From Duganella sp. BJB480 (GTDB taxonomy: Bacteria; Pseudomonadota; Gammaproteobacteria; Burkholderiales; Burkholderiaceae_D): 64,000 nucleotides of DNA. Below the pieces are notes generated by a model that ran no database searches, had not been told where the DNA came from, and saw only the letters and a list, made by a program, of their open reading frames with translations. The position numbers and the translations under genes were made by a program. The DNA lies in contig QVIN01000012.1 in the NCBI GenBank assembly GCA_003416985.1, positions 162,644 to 226,643 on the forward strand. The letters are read 5' to 3'. Shown here piece by piece: positions 45,496 to 55,163 of this stretch (its first letter is position 1; every line of letters starts with the position of its first letter).

Positions 45496-48009
45496 ATGGC
45501 ACCGTGGATAAGATCATGGATGGTGGCGCTGCTGCTGTTGGCGTCAGGTGGCGCGCTAGCCCAGGATCTGCAGGTACGAACATTGGTGGTCGGTAGCGAG
45601 GAAGAATTTCCGCCATTCTCTACTGGAACCACCAGCGCCACGGCGGGAGGCTTCACTGTAGAGTTATGGCAGGCGGTGGCCAAGGAGCGGGGGCTTGCCT
45701 ACACCCTGCGGGTCGGCCCCTTCAATCAGATTTTGCAGGAGTTCAAGGAGGGCAAAATCGATGTACTGATCAATCTTGCGCAATCCGACGCGCGACGCCA
45801 ATTTGCCGATTTCACTGTACCGCATGTGACAGTCAACGGCGCCATATTTGTGCGTAAGGGGGAGTCCGGCATCGATGCCGAAGCTGATTTGGCTGGCAAG
45901 TCGATCATTGTTCTGCAAGCCGATCTAGCGCATGACTATGCGCTGTCCCGAAGATGGCAAAAGCGGCTCGTCGTCGAACGCACTGCGGCGGACTGTTTTA
46001 AGCTGCTCGCGTCTGGCAAGCACGATGTTGTTCTGATCAGTAAACTGGTGGGGATGCAGACCCTGCTGGCAAGCGGTATTGGGAATGTCAAACCATTAGA
46101 TATCAGAGTGGGTTTCGCCCAAAAATTCTCATTTGCAGTGCAAAAGGGTAATGCTGATTTGCTCGCCAGCATCAATGAGGGCATGTCTATTGTCAAACTG
46201 AACGGTACCTATGACCAGATTCACGATAAATGGTTCGGCATCTATGAAGAACGCAAGGTGACGATGCGCGATGTCCTGCCGTATCTGATTCCGGGGGGGA
46301 TCGTGGTGCTTATCCTGTTGGGCTATGTCGCGCACCGACGCCGGATTGAAAACACGCTGCTTCACGCGAATGAAACGCTAGAGCAGCGGGTGGCTCTGCG
46401 CACGCGTGAGCTCGAAGTGGCCAAGGACCTCGCCGAATCTTCGAGTCGCGCCAAGGGCAATTTTCTGGCCAACATGAGTCATGAAATCCGTACGCCGATG
46501 AATGCCGTCATCGGCATGCTCTACCTGACACTGAAGACCGACCTCAAACCAAAACAGCGCGACTACCTGGAAAAGATCGATGTGGCCAGCAAGCATTTGC
46601 TGGGTATCATCAATGACATCCTCGATTTTTCCAAGATCGACGCGGGCAAGCTGGAGGTCGAGATCGTTGATTTCGACCTGAAGGGCCTGATGCAAAACGT
46701 CAACGATCAGGTATTGTTCAGGGCGCTTGAAAAAAGCCTACCGGTGCGGCTGGTAATCGATCCGAATTTACCGCGCTACCTGCGCGGCGACCCGCTGCGC
46801 CTGACCCAGGTGCTGCTCAACTTCGCTAACAACGCGGTTAAATTTTCCGCCAGCGGCGAGATCGTGATCACTGTGACGGAGGCTGGCGCGGACGGTAACG
46901 GCAGCCTGGTCCGTTTTGAAGTACGCGACAACGGCCCGGGTATCAGTAGCCCCGAGCAGGAAAAATTGTTTCAGCCGTTTCAGCAGGCCGATACCACCAC
47001 CACGCGCCGCTACGGTGGCACAGGTCTCGGGCTCATCATCAGCAAACAATTGGTGACGATGATGGGCGGCACGGTCGGAATGCAGAGTCAGCTTGGTCAA
47101 GGCAGCACCTTCTGGTGCGAGATGCGCTTTGCGTTCGGTCGTGCACCGCTCGGCAATGACGACGCGCACACGCTGGCGAACACGGCCTGCTTGCGCGGGA
47201 TGCGTATTTTGTTGACGGAAGACAATTTGCTAAACCAGCAAGTCGCGCGCGACATGTTGGTCGACGTCGGCGCGCAAGTCACTGTCGCAAATCACGGCGC
47301 TGAGGCGCTGGACCTGTTGCGTCAGAAGGATTTTGATTGCGTCCTGATGGACATTCAGATGCCGGAAATGGATGGTTTGGAGGCGCTCAAGCATATCCGG
47401 GCAGATCCTGCCTTGCGCGCACTGCCAGTGATCGCGCTCACCGCCAATGCGCGCCGCGAGGAGCGCCAGCACTATATGGCCTCTGGTATGAATGACGTCA
47501 TCAGCAAACCGATAGACCCCACATTGTTATTTGAAATTATCCTCAAGTGGGTAGGTTTTCCGGAATCCGGCCCCTTAGTGGCGTCGTCCGCGCCGGTCTG
47601 GGAGCCGGCCGAACCTTCGTACGAATCCGCACTGTCTGCAGATGTCGTACCGGTGCTTGGGCCCAAGGATTTCGATTTATCTGTACTTTCCAAGCTCTGC
47701 GTCGACAATCCGCAGCGCTTGATACGCTATGTGGAAGTGTTTATCGACTCAGTGCAGCAGGCTATAACTGAGATCAACGTGGCCATCGAGCAGCAAGATT
47801 GTGTGGTGATCGGCACGTTGGGACATCGGATTAAGTCGACAGCCAGCGCCGCCGGCGCAATCGGATTGGCAGATCTTGGACGCTTGTTGGAAGCAACGCA
47901 AGCGGACGGCAACTTGGGGCTGGCGCGCGAACTCGTCTCCCGACTTCCTAGTTACTTGGAATCGATCAAGGTGCTAACTGACGTCCATAGAACTAGAACG
48001 TCTCTATGA
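45496..48009 (+). CDS. Periplasmic-sensor hybrid histidine kinase (SBP-HisKA-HATPase-REC-Hpt)
   Basis: 837 residues. Signal peptide ([14 protein letters not shown]), one extracellular SBP_bac_3 solute-binding module (about 28-250), membrane helix [17 protein letters not shown], HisKA with [16 protein letters not shown], HATPase with [18 protein letters not shown], receiver with [11 protein letters not shown] and Hpt with [13 protein letters not shown]. An EvgS/BvgS-like phosphorelay sensor for a small periplasmic ligand. Probably co-transcribed with the preceding REC-GGDEF-EAL protein, whose receivers are likely targets. Confidence 0.92.
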   Translation: MAPWIRSWMVALLLLASGGALAQDLQVRTLVVGSEEEFPPFSTGTTSATAGGFTVELWQAVAKERGLAYTLRVGPFNQILQEFKEGKIDVLINLAQSDARRQFADFTVPHVTVNGAIFVRKGESGIDAEADLAGKSIIVLQADLAHDYALSRRWQKRLVVERTAADCFKLLASGKHDVVLISKLVGMQTLLASGIGNVKPLDIRVGFAQKFSFAVQKGNADLLASINEGMSIVKLNGTYDQIHDKWFGIYEERKVTMRDVLPYLIPGGIVVLILLGYVAHRRRIENTLLHANETLEQRVALRTRELEVAKDLAESSSRAKGNFLANMSHEIRTPMNAVIGMLYLTLKTDLKPKQRDYLEKIDVASKHLLGIINDILDFSKIDAGKLEVEIVDFDLKGLMQNVNDQVLFRALEKSLPVRLVIDPNLPRYLRGDPLRLTQVLLNFANNAVKFSASGEIVITVTEAGADGNGSLVRFEVRDNGPGISSPEQEKLFQPFQQADTTTTRRYGGTGLGLIISKQLVTMMGGTVGMQSQLGQGSTFWCEMRFAFGRAPLGNDDAHTLANTACLRGMRILLTEDNLLNQQVARDMLVDVGAQVTVANHGAEALDLLRQKDFDCVLMDIQMPEMDGLEALKHIRADPALRALPVIALTANARREERQHYMASGMNDVISKPIDPTLLFEIILKWVGFPESGPLVASSAPVWEPAEPSYESALSADVVPVLGPKDFDLSVLSKLCVDNPQRLIRYVEVFIDSVQQAITEINVAIEQQDCVVIGTLGHRIKSTASAAGAIGLADLGRLLEATQADGNLGLARELVSRLPSYLESIKVLTDVHRTRTSL

Positions 48010-48372
48010 AGTAATTTCGATCGTCAAGGATGGCACCGAAACGGCGAGAGCCTTTGGCCTTTGCTTTGGCCTTTGGCAGATTCTGATTGCGATCGCAGCC
48101 GACGCTATTGCGGGATGGTTGCTTTGACGAGCACGAGGTCTTAGTGCCTAATTTTCTGAATGTACGGAGGGAAGTTACGTTAATGATTGCCATTCTGCGT
48201 ACAGGTTTTTCGGACCGAAGTGGTCGATACCAGCGCCACTATTTTGAATCGCCATCCGACTGCGTAACTGGTTGTTGGGACGGAGGAACGGCCCCAATCG
48301 CCTCAACGAGAAGAGCTGCCTTTTGTGATTGAAAGATACGACTATTATTCATTGTAAAAAAGGGGTTCCATT
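48010..48372. other. Intergenic region without a supported gene
   Basis: 363 bp between two kinase genes. A short frame from an ATG at 48183 reads about 50 residues without recognisable character. The region probably holds the promoter for the next operon; nothing else seen. Confidence 0.4.
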
Positions 48373-49644
48373 ATGGATTGGTTACTTCAATTATTGCGCG
48401 ACGACCGCTTCATGCCTCACGGGCACTGCTACCTATGGCTGCCAGAGCTGCTGTGGACCAATGTAGTGTCGGATGGCCTGATCGCCGCCTCCTATTTGAC
48501 TATTCCTGTGACCCTGATCTATTTCATCCGAAAACGCCGAGATCTTCCGTTCGACTGGATGTTTGGAGCATTCGGCGTGTTCATCCTCGCCTGCGGCAGC
48601 ACTCATGTGATGGACATCTGGACCATCTGGCATCCGGACTATTGGTTGGCAGCCTACATAAAAGTGATTACTGCGATTGCGTCAGTGATTACCGCCGTCT
48701 TGTTAGTCAAATTAGTACCTGCGGCATTGCGCATTCCCAGCCCGAGTCAGCTGAGAAAAGTGAATGATGAGTTGCGTAGCGCGCAAGCGGAATTGGTTGC
48801 CACGGCACGGCGCGCTGGCATGGCGGAGATAGCCACAAACGTGCTACACAATGTCGGCAATGTGCTCAACAGCGTCAATGTATCGGCCAGTCTGGTAAGC
48901 GAGCAAGTACACGCCTCTAAAGCGCATGCGTTGGGTAAAGTGGTTCAGTTACTGCGTGAACATCAAGCCGATCTGGGGCACTTCTTTAAACATGATGATA
49001 AGGGGAAGCTACTGCCGGAATATCTGACCAAACTGGCGCAGGCTATGGCTGTAGAGCAGCAACACATGCTCGAAGAGCTTGCCAATTTGTCGAAAAGCGT
49101 CGATCACATCAAGGAAATCATTGCTACCCAGCAGTCGTACGCCGGTAAGGTCGACGTCATAGAACCGGTCCAGATCGTTGAGCTGGTGGAAGATGCCCTG
49201 CGCATGAGTTGCGATTCGCTATCGCGCCATCAAGTCACGGTAGTCAAGGAATATGACTCAGTGCCTCATGTACTACTCGACAAACACCAAGTGCTACAAA
49301 TTTTGCTCAATCTGATCAACAATGCCAAGCGTGCGATGCCAGACGAACCCGGCCAAGGACAAGGACATCAAATCACGTTGCGCGTTACGAAGTCGGGCGA
49401 TGCCGCCGTGCAGTTGCAGGTGACGGACAACGGTGAAGGCATAGCGCCAGAAAACCTGATCCGCATCTTCTCGCATGGTTTTACTACCCGGCAGGATGGT
49501 CATGGCTTTGGTCTGCATAGTTGCGCATTGGCGACGAAGGGTATGGGCGGCGTCCTGACCGCTCACAGCGAAGGGGCCGGTAGTGGTGCGACCTTTACTC
49601 TGAGGCTGCCGGTCCGGGCGACGGTGCCTGCTGAGGCATTATGA
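48373..49644 (+). CDS. Ethylene-receptor-like (ETR1-type) membrane histidine kinase
   Basis: 423 residues. Three membrane helices in residues 28-115 match the ethylene-binding domain of plant ETR1: SDGLIAASYLTIPVTLIYF and ACGSTHVMDIWT. The metal-related residues of ETR1 (Asp25, Cys65, His69) correspond to Asp34, Cys74 and His78, all at a constant offset of nine. A histidine-kinase region follows with His in NVLHNVGNVLN, then HATPase (LINNAKRAM, GEGIAPENL, GHGFGLHSCA). It probably senses a small gas or redox signal through bound copper. Its stop overlaps the next start. Confidence 0.85.
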   Translation: MDWLLQLLRDDRFMPHGHCYLWLPELLWTNVVSDGLIAASYLTIPVTLIYFIRKRRDLPFDWMFGAFGVFILACGSTHVMDIWTIWHPDYWLAAYIKVITAIASVITAVLLVKLVPAALRIPSPSQLRKVNDELRSAQAELVATARRAGMAEIATNVLHNVGNVLNSVNVSASLVSEQVHASKAHALGKVVQLLREHQADLGHFFKHDDKGKLLPEYLTKLAQAMAVEQQHMLEELANLSKSVDHIKEIIATQQSYAGKVDVIEPVQIVELVEDALRMSCDSLSRHQVTVVKEYDSVPHVLLDKHQVLQILLNLINNAKRAMPDEPGQGQGHQITLRVTKSGDAAVQLQVTDNGEGIAPENLIRIFSHGFTTRQDGHGFGLHSCALATKGMGGVLTAHSEGAGSGATFTLRLPVRATVPAEAL

Positions 49645-52343
49645 ACCGTGCATCCAACCGCAGGATTCTCTTGATCGATGACTTGCCCTCGATTCATGTT
49701 GATTTTCGGAAAATTTTAACCCCACCGGGCAATGCCGGCGCGCTGGACGCGATGGAGGCGGGCCTGTTTGGAATGGAGGCAATGACGCCGGCGCCGGATT
49801 TCGAACTCGACTCGGCCTACCAGGGTGACGAGGCGGTCGCCATGGTGGAGCAAGCATTGCGTTGCGGCCGGCCATATGCACTGGCCTTTGTCGACATGCG
49901 TATGCCGCCTGGGCCGGACGGGCTGGAAACGATCGAACTCCTGTGGCAACGCGACACCGCACTGCAGATCGTCATCTGCAGTGCGTATACTGATTATTCG
50001 TGGCGCAACGTGCTGACGCGTCTCAACTGCGGAGACCGCCTGCTGATCCTCAAGAAACCGTTCGACAATATTGAAGTCTACCAGCTGGCTAGCACGCTCA
50101 GCGCAAAATGGGAAGCAACGCGCCGGCTGCTACTGCACCTGGAACAGATGGAGGCGACGGTACAGGAGCGGACCAGTGACCTGCGAAACGAGGTGCAAGT
50201 ACGGCTCCGGGCCGAGACCGCACTGCGATTGCGCAACCGCGCGATGGAATCGACCGTCAACGCGATCGTGATTACCTCATTTAGTCAGCGCGAAGCGACG
50301 ATCGAATACGTGAATCCGGCCTTCGAGCGGATCACCGGTTACGCGGTTGGCGAAGTGATCGGACGCGACATGCGTTTCCTGCAGGGCGACGACCGCGACC
50401 AGGATGGCCTGCAAGAACTGCGCGAGGCCATGCAGTCGCAGCGCGAAGGGCACGCCGTGTTGCGCAATTACCGCAAGGACGGCAGTCTGTTCTGGAACGA
50501 GCTGTATATCGCCCCGGTCTGCAACGAGGAAGGCAAAGTTGACCACTATGTCGGCGTGATGAACGACATCACCGCAGCGCGCGACTATCAACGCCAACTG
50601 GAGCACCAAGCCAACTACGACATACTGACCGACCTGCCCAACCGCGCCCTATTGCAGGACCGTATGGCGCAGGCGATCGCTCATGCGCAGCGGGCGCATG
50701 AGCGCTTGGCCGTGTTGTGGATCGATCTAGATCGTTTTAAATACGTCAACGACACTTTTGGCCATGCCGTCGGCGATGCCTTGCTAAAAGATGTGTCGGC
50801 ACGGCTCAAGATGGCATTGCGCGGCAGTGACACCGTGGCGCGGGTCGGTGGTGACGAGTTTGTAGCGATGGTACTGCAGCTGGATAAGCCGCTTGAAGCG
50901 GGCATCATCGGACGCCAGCTTCTAGCTACGATCTCGCTTCCTTTCCATTTCGGCGGCCTGGAACTACAGGTGGGGGCGAGCATTGGCGTCAGTATCTACC
51001 CGGAAGATGGCATTACTGCCGAGATCCTCCTCAAGCATGCCGACGCGGCGATGTACAACGTCAAGGAACGGGGCCGCAACGACGTCGAGTTTCATACTCT
51101 AGCGATGAGCGTGCATGTGCAGCAACGCGCGACGCTGGAAAACGCGTTGCGTCTTGCGCTGGGGCGTGGCGAATTGCGACTTGATTACCAGCCCAAAATA
51201 CATGTCAAGACTGGCCAGATGCGCGGCGTTGAGGCACTGCTGCGCTGGCATCACCCGGAACATGGCATTCTATCGCCAGCGAGTTTTGTGCCACTGGCGG
51301 AAGATACCGGGCTGATCGTCGTCATCGGCGAATGGGTGCTGCGTACCGCCTGCGTCCAGGTTCGAGCTTGGCACGCGGCTGGGCATCTCGATCTGAGCGT
51401 GTCCGTCAACGTATCGGCACGCCAGTTTCGGCAGCCAAACCTAGCAAACACGATTGCCGGCATCCTGGCAGAGACCGGACTGGAGGCGCGTTACCTTGAG
51501 CTGGAACTGACCGAGAGCGTCATCATGCAGGATAGTGATGGCGTTATTGAGACGCTTCGCGCGCTCAAGACAATTGGCGTAACGTTGTCGCTGGACGATT
51601 TCGGCACCGGCTATTCAAGCCTGAGTTACCTGAAACGCTTTCCCATCGATATCGTGAAGATCGATCAGTCTTTCATCCGTGACGTCACCAGCGATCCGGG
51701 CGACGCCTCGCTGACCAAGGCCATCATCACGATGGCCCATTCATTGGGCCTAAAGGCCATCGCTGAAGGAGTGGAAACCGAGGGCCAGCTTGGCTTCCTG
51801 GCTAGCCAACAGTGCGATGAGGTGCAAGGTTATCTGTTCAGCCATCCGGTGGCGGCGGCGACTATCGACGCGATCCTATGTGGCGCGCTAGTGTTGCCGG
51901 AGTTAGTCATGCCTGGCCATCGCGACGAGCGTACCGTGTTGCTGGTTGACGACCAGCCGCACGTCATCGCCGCCCTGCAGCGTGTCTTGCGCCGCAGCGG
52001 CTATCGGATATTAACGGCAGCCGGTGGCGCGGAGGGGCTTGAACTGCTGGCCCGCAGCCGGGTCGACATCATCGTGTCCGACCAGAGCATGCCAGGTATG
52101 AGCGGGGTAGAATTCCTGCGCCGGGCAAAAGAGATTTATCCGGAGTCGGTGCGCATGATTCTGTCAGGAGACGTCGATATCGACGTGGTCATTGACGCGG
52201 TCAACGAAGGCGCAATTGCGCGAATATTCCTCAAGCCATGGGATGAACAGCACCTACGCGATCATATCGAGTTAGCCTTTCACAACAAGGAGACGGGGAC
52301 GAAGACAGGCTGCGCCTCCTTGGGGGTAAGCCAACGTAAGTAG
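49641..52343 (+). CDS. REC-PAS-GGDEF-EAL-REC cyclic-di-GMP protein
   Basis: 900 residues. An N-terminal receiver-like domain (RRILLIDDLPSIH, acceptor region ALAFVDMRMP, Lys in LILKKPFDN) of a type with an inserted segment near residues 30-60, then a LOV-like PAS with RFLQGDDRDQDG (lacking the photoactive Cys in NCRFLQ), GGDEF with intact RVGGDEF, EAL with EALLRW, ELTESVIM and DDFGTGYSSL, and a C-terminal receiver (DDQPHVIAALQRVL, IIVSDQSMPG). ATGA overlap with the ETR1-like kinase gene shows translational coupling, so that kinase is its likely phosphodonor. Confidence 0.92.
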   Translation: MNRASNRRILLIDDLPSIHVDFRKILTPPGNAGALDAMEAGLFGMEAMTPAPDFELDSAYQGDEAVAMVEQALRCGRPYALAFVDMRMPPGPDGLETIELLWQRDTALQIVICSAYTDYSWRNVLTRLNCGDRLLILKKPFDNIEVYQLASTLSAKWEATRRLLLHLEQMEATVQERTSDLRNEVQVRLRAETALRLRNRAMESTVNAIVITSFSQREATIEYVNPAFERITGYAVGEVIGRDMRFLQGDDRDQDGLQELREAMQSQREGHAVLRNYRKDGSLFWNELYIAPVCNEEGKVDHYVGVMNDITAARDYQRQLEHQANYDILTDLPNRALLQDRMAQAIAHAQRAHERLAVLWIDLDRFKYVNDTFGHAVGDALLKDVSARLKMALRGSDTVARVGGDEFVAMVLQLDKPLEAGIIGRQLLATISLPFHFGGLELQVGASIGVSIYPEDGITAEILLKHADAAMYNVKERGRNDVEFHTLAMSVHVQQRATLENALRLALGRGELRLDYQPKIHVKTGQMRGVEALLRWHHPEHGILSPASFVPLAEDTGLIVVIGEWVLRTACVQVRAWHAAGHLDLSVSVNVSARQFRQPNLANTIAGILAETGLEARYLELELTESVIMQDSDGVIETLRALKTIGVTLSLDDFGTGYSSLSYLKRFPIDIVKIDQSFIRDVTSDPGDASLTKAIITMAHSLGLKAIAEGVETEGQLGFLASQQCDEVQGYLFSHPVAAATIDAILCGALVLPELVMPGHRDERTVLLVDDQPHVIAALQRVLRRSGYRILTAAGGAEGLELLARSRVDIIVSDQSMPGMSGVEFLRRAKEIYPESVRMILSGDVDIDVVIDAVNEGAIARIFLKPWDEQHLRDHIELAFHNKETGTKTGCASLGVSQRK

Positions 52344-52363
52344 ACAAGTTAACGGAGGATTGG

Positions 52364-53773
52364 ATGACGAAATTAGCAAATCGGCGCATTTTGCTGGTCG
52401 ATGATTTGCCTTCGATACACAACGATTTCCACAAGATCCTGGGTGGCTATTCGCATTCGTCCGACTTCGATACTGACGAGGCGTTGCTATTCGGAGTAAG
52501 CGCGCCGATCCGTGCTGTCGATTTCGAACTTGACTCCGCCTACCAGGGGCGAGAAGCGCTCACTATGATTGAGGCTGCGGTCGCGAATGGAACTCCTTAC
52601 GCGCTGGCCTTCGTGGACATGCGCATGCCACCAGGCTGGGATGGCATAGAGACAATTGAGCAACTATGGAAAGCCGATCCCTGGCTTCAGATCGTTATTT
52701 GTACTGCCTATTCCGATCATTCCTGGGCCGAGGTATTGGAACGGCTTGATGTGCGTGACCGTCTACTGATCCTCAAGAAACCGTTCGACAATATCGAAGT
52801 GTGTCAACTGGCCTCCACGCTCACGGGAAAATGGAGCACGGAAAGACAAGCGACCCTGCAAATGGCTGGGCTCGAGGAGGCGGTCCGTGTGCGGACTAGC
52901 GAAATCTTACGTATCAATGAAGCATTGCGGGCGGAAATGAATGAACGCAAGTCGCTCGAAATCCAACTGGTGCAGTCAGAGAAGCTCGCTTCGATCGGCC
53001 ACCTCGCAGCTGGTGTGGCGCACGAGATCAACAATCCGATCGGTTTCGTGTTATCGAATTTTGGCACGCTTGACCGCTATATTGAAGACCTATTTACGGT
53101 GCTCGCCGCATATGAAAAGACGCAACCCGACGCGCTCGCAACGCACATTGCGCACGAGCTGGCGAACTTGCGTGAGCGGGTTGGGCTAGCCTATATGAAA
53201 GAGGATATTCCTGTCCTGATGCGCGAATCAAAAGAAGGCGTGACGCGGGTGCAGCAGATCGTGCAGAACTTACGGGACTTCTCGCGGGGCGATTCACGGC
53301 AAGAGTGGCAAGTGGCCAATCTGCACGACGGCATCGATTCAACGCTGAACATCCTTGCAAACGAGATTAAGTACAAGGCCGACTTGGTCAAGGAATATGG
53401 GGTCCTACCAGCCGTCGAATGCCTGCCGGCGCAACTGAATCAGGTGGTTATGAACTTGGTGCTCAACGCGGTGCAGGCGATTGGTACGCAGCGGGGCCGG
53501 ATCACCATACGCACCGGCATCGAGGCAGCGCAGGCCTGGATCGAGGTCGCGGATACCGGCTCGGGAATCTCACCGGACATCCTGGCGCGTATCTTCGATC
53601 CCTTCTTCACGACCAAGCCCATCGGTCAGGGAACGGGGCTAGGCCTGTCGCTGTCATATGGCATCATGCAAAAACACCAGGGCCAGATCAGTGTTAACAG
53701 TGCGGTTGGCCGCGGCACAACATTCCGCCTGCAACTGCCGATCCAGCGTGGCGCGTTCTCGGAATCTAAATAA
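52364..53773 (+). CDS. Receiver-histidine kinase protein
   Basis: 469 residues. The N-terminal receiver (RRILLVDDLPSIH, VDMRMPPGWDG, LILKKPFDN) is a close paralogue of that of the preceding protein. A coiled coil (about 165-200) leads to HisKA with GVAHEINNPIGFVLSN and HATPase with GTGLGLSLSYGIMQKH. A soluble kinase that may take phosphate from the ETR1-like receptor or tune its output. 20 bp downstream of the GGDEF-EAL gene, with GGAGG before the ATG. Confidence 0.9.
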   Translation: MTKLANRRILLVDDLPSIHNDFHKILGGYSHSSDFDTDEALLFGVSAPIRAVDFELDSAYQGREALTMIEAAVANGTPYALAFVDMRMPPGWDGIETIEQLWKADPWLQIVICTAYSDHSWAEVLERLDVRDRLLILKKPFDNIEVCQLASTLTGKWSTERQATLQMAGLEEAVRVRTSEILRINEALRAEMNERKSLEIQLVQSEKLASIGHLAAGVAHEINNPIGFVLSNFGTLDRYIEDLFTVLAAYEKTQPDALATHIAHELANLRERVGLAYMKEDIPVLMRESKEGVTRVQQIVQNLRDFSRGDSRQEWQVANLHDGIDSTLNILANEIKYKADLVKEYGVLPAVECLPAQLNQVVMNLVLNAVQAIGTQRGRITIRTGIEAAQAWIEVADTGSGISPDILARIFDPFFTTKPIGQGTGLGLSLSYGIMQKHQGQISVNSAVGRGTTFRLQLPIQRGAFSESK

Positions 53774-53918
53774 ACGTGACGCCAGCGTTTCGCTATGTCG
53801 AATTACCTGGGAGAGGTGTTGATTTGCATCTAAAAGTGACCCGTTTGAAGGTTTCAATGAAATGCGCGCGCCCTCTCTCCCGCTTTCGTGGCGCCGGAGC
53901 GCACGCTGACCGGCCAGG

Positions 53919-54989
53919 TCACGGACGCAGCCAGTCTAGCCGCATTGCGCGGAAATCGAGCGGCGACATGCCGTAGCCGCCGCGAAATACCCGGCTGAAG
54001 TGTGCCGGACTCTGGAACGCCAAGTCGCGCGCGATCTCGGCGATCGCCGTCTCCGGCGCCAGCACCAGTTCATTGGCCGCCTCGCGCAGGCGGCAATTGC
54101 GCACGTAGGCAGCCAGGCCGCCCTCGGCTTCGAACAGGCGGTACAGGCTGGGCCGCGACAGCGGGAAGGTCTGCAGGATATGCTCCGGCGTCAGGTCCCG
54201 GCGATACAGGTTGGCGTCGATGTAGAGCCGGATCTTGTCCTGCCAGGCGGCGCGCACGGCGGCGCGCTGTCCCGATTCGAGGCGCGTCTGCTTGACGAAG
54301 GCGGCCAGGATCAGGTCGCCGCAACGGCGCAGCGCGGCGTCCAGCTCGGACGGGGGCAGCGTCGACAAGGAGCGGCACAGCGCCATCACCTGGTCGAACA
54401 ACAGCCGCGTCAGCGGCGAGCTGTAGTTCACCACGCGGCCGTGAAGGGATTCGGCGTCCGGGATGGCCGCGTCCACCACGTGGCGCGGCAGGAAGAAGGC
54501 CAGCACCCGCGCCGACGCGGGCCGCAGCATGCGCATGGTTTGGTTCATGTCCAGCGCCAGGATGCCTGGAACGAACTGGGCCGCCTTGCGGCTGCTGCCG
54601 CCGACTTCCGTTTCGATGATGCCCTCGATCGCCACATGGAACACATAGTCGCGCACGCCGTCGCGCGAGATGTAGCCGGGGCTGCGGACCTGACAGACGG
54701 CGTCGGTGCGGCTGTCGAGGAAGATCAGATCCTTCAGCACGTAGGTGGAGATTTCGCCGCGAAAGCCGTGCTTGCGCTGGCTGCGCGACACCGGCACGTC
54801 CATGATGCGGCCCACGTATTCGCGCCAGGCCTGCGCCTGCAAACCGGGCGCCTCATTGGCGACGGTGAAGTGGTTGATCGCCACCGCCGGCTCGTCGTCG
54901 GTCGCCGCCGGCAGGGCGTAACGCTGCCGGTGGCCGGACAGCTGCCGGCGGGTGGCGGCGGTGTATTGGAGACTGGAAGGTGGCTTCAT
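53919..54989 (-). CDS. AraC-family transcriptional regulator
   Basis: 356 residues. N-terminal AraC-type ligand/cofactor domain (about 40-210) and a C-terminal pair of helix-turn-helix motifs (LSRPSLYRLFEAEGGLAAYV ... AIAEIARDLAFQSPAHFSRV ... YGMSPLDFR). Divergent from the lectin/secretin/tectonin operon with 174 bp between starts, so it is the obvious candidate to control that operon. Inducer unknown. Confidence 0.88.
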   Translation of the reverse strand: MKPPSSLQYTAATRRQLSGHRQRYALPAATDDEPAVAINHFTVANEAPGLQAQAWREYVGRIMDVPVSRSQRKHGFRGEISTYVLKDLIFLDSRTDAVCQVRSPGYISRDGVRDYVFHVAIEGIIETEVGGSSRKAAQFVPGILALDMNQTMRMLRPASARVLAFFLPRHVVDAAIPDAESLHGRVVNYSSPLTRLLFDQVMALCRSLSTLPPSELDAALRRCGDLILAAFVKQTRLESGQRAAVRAAWQDKIRLYIDANLYRRDLTPEHILQTFPLSRPSLYRLFEAEGGLAAYVRNCRLREAANELVLAPETAIAEIARDLAFQSPAHFSRVFRGGYGMSPLDFRAMRLDWLRP

Positions 54990-55163
54990 GGAAGGCGCGG
55001 CATGAATATAGGATCATTATTGTATCTGATTTGCAACAATAGATCTGGCATGCAATTTTAATCTCCCGAAATTGAGACGGACAGGCAAGTGGAAAGGTTT
55101 TTGCCCGGAATATCCGGTGGCAGATACCCCCACACTTTAACGTTACGCCCAAGGAGCAAAGCC

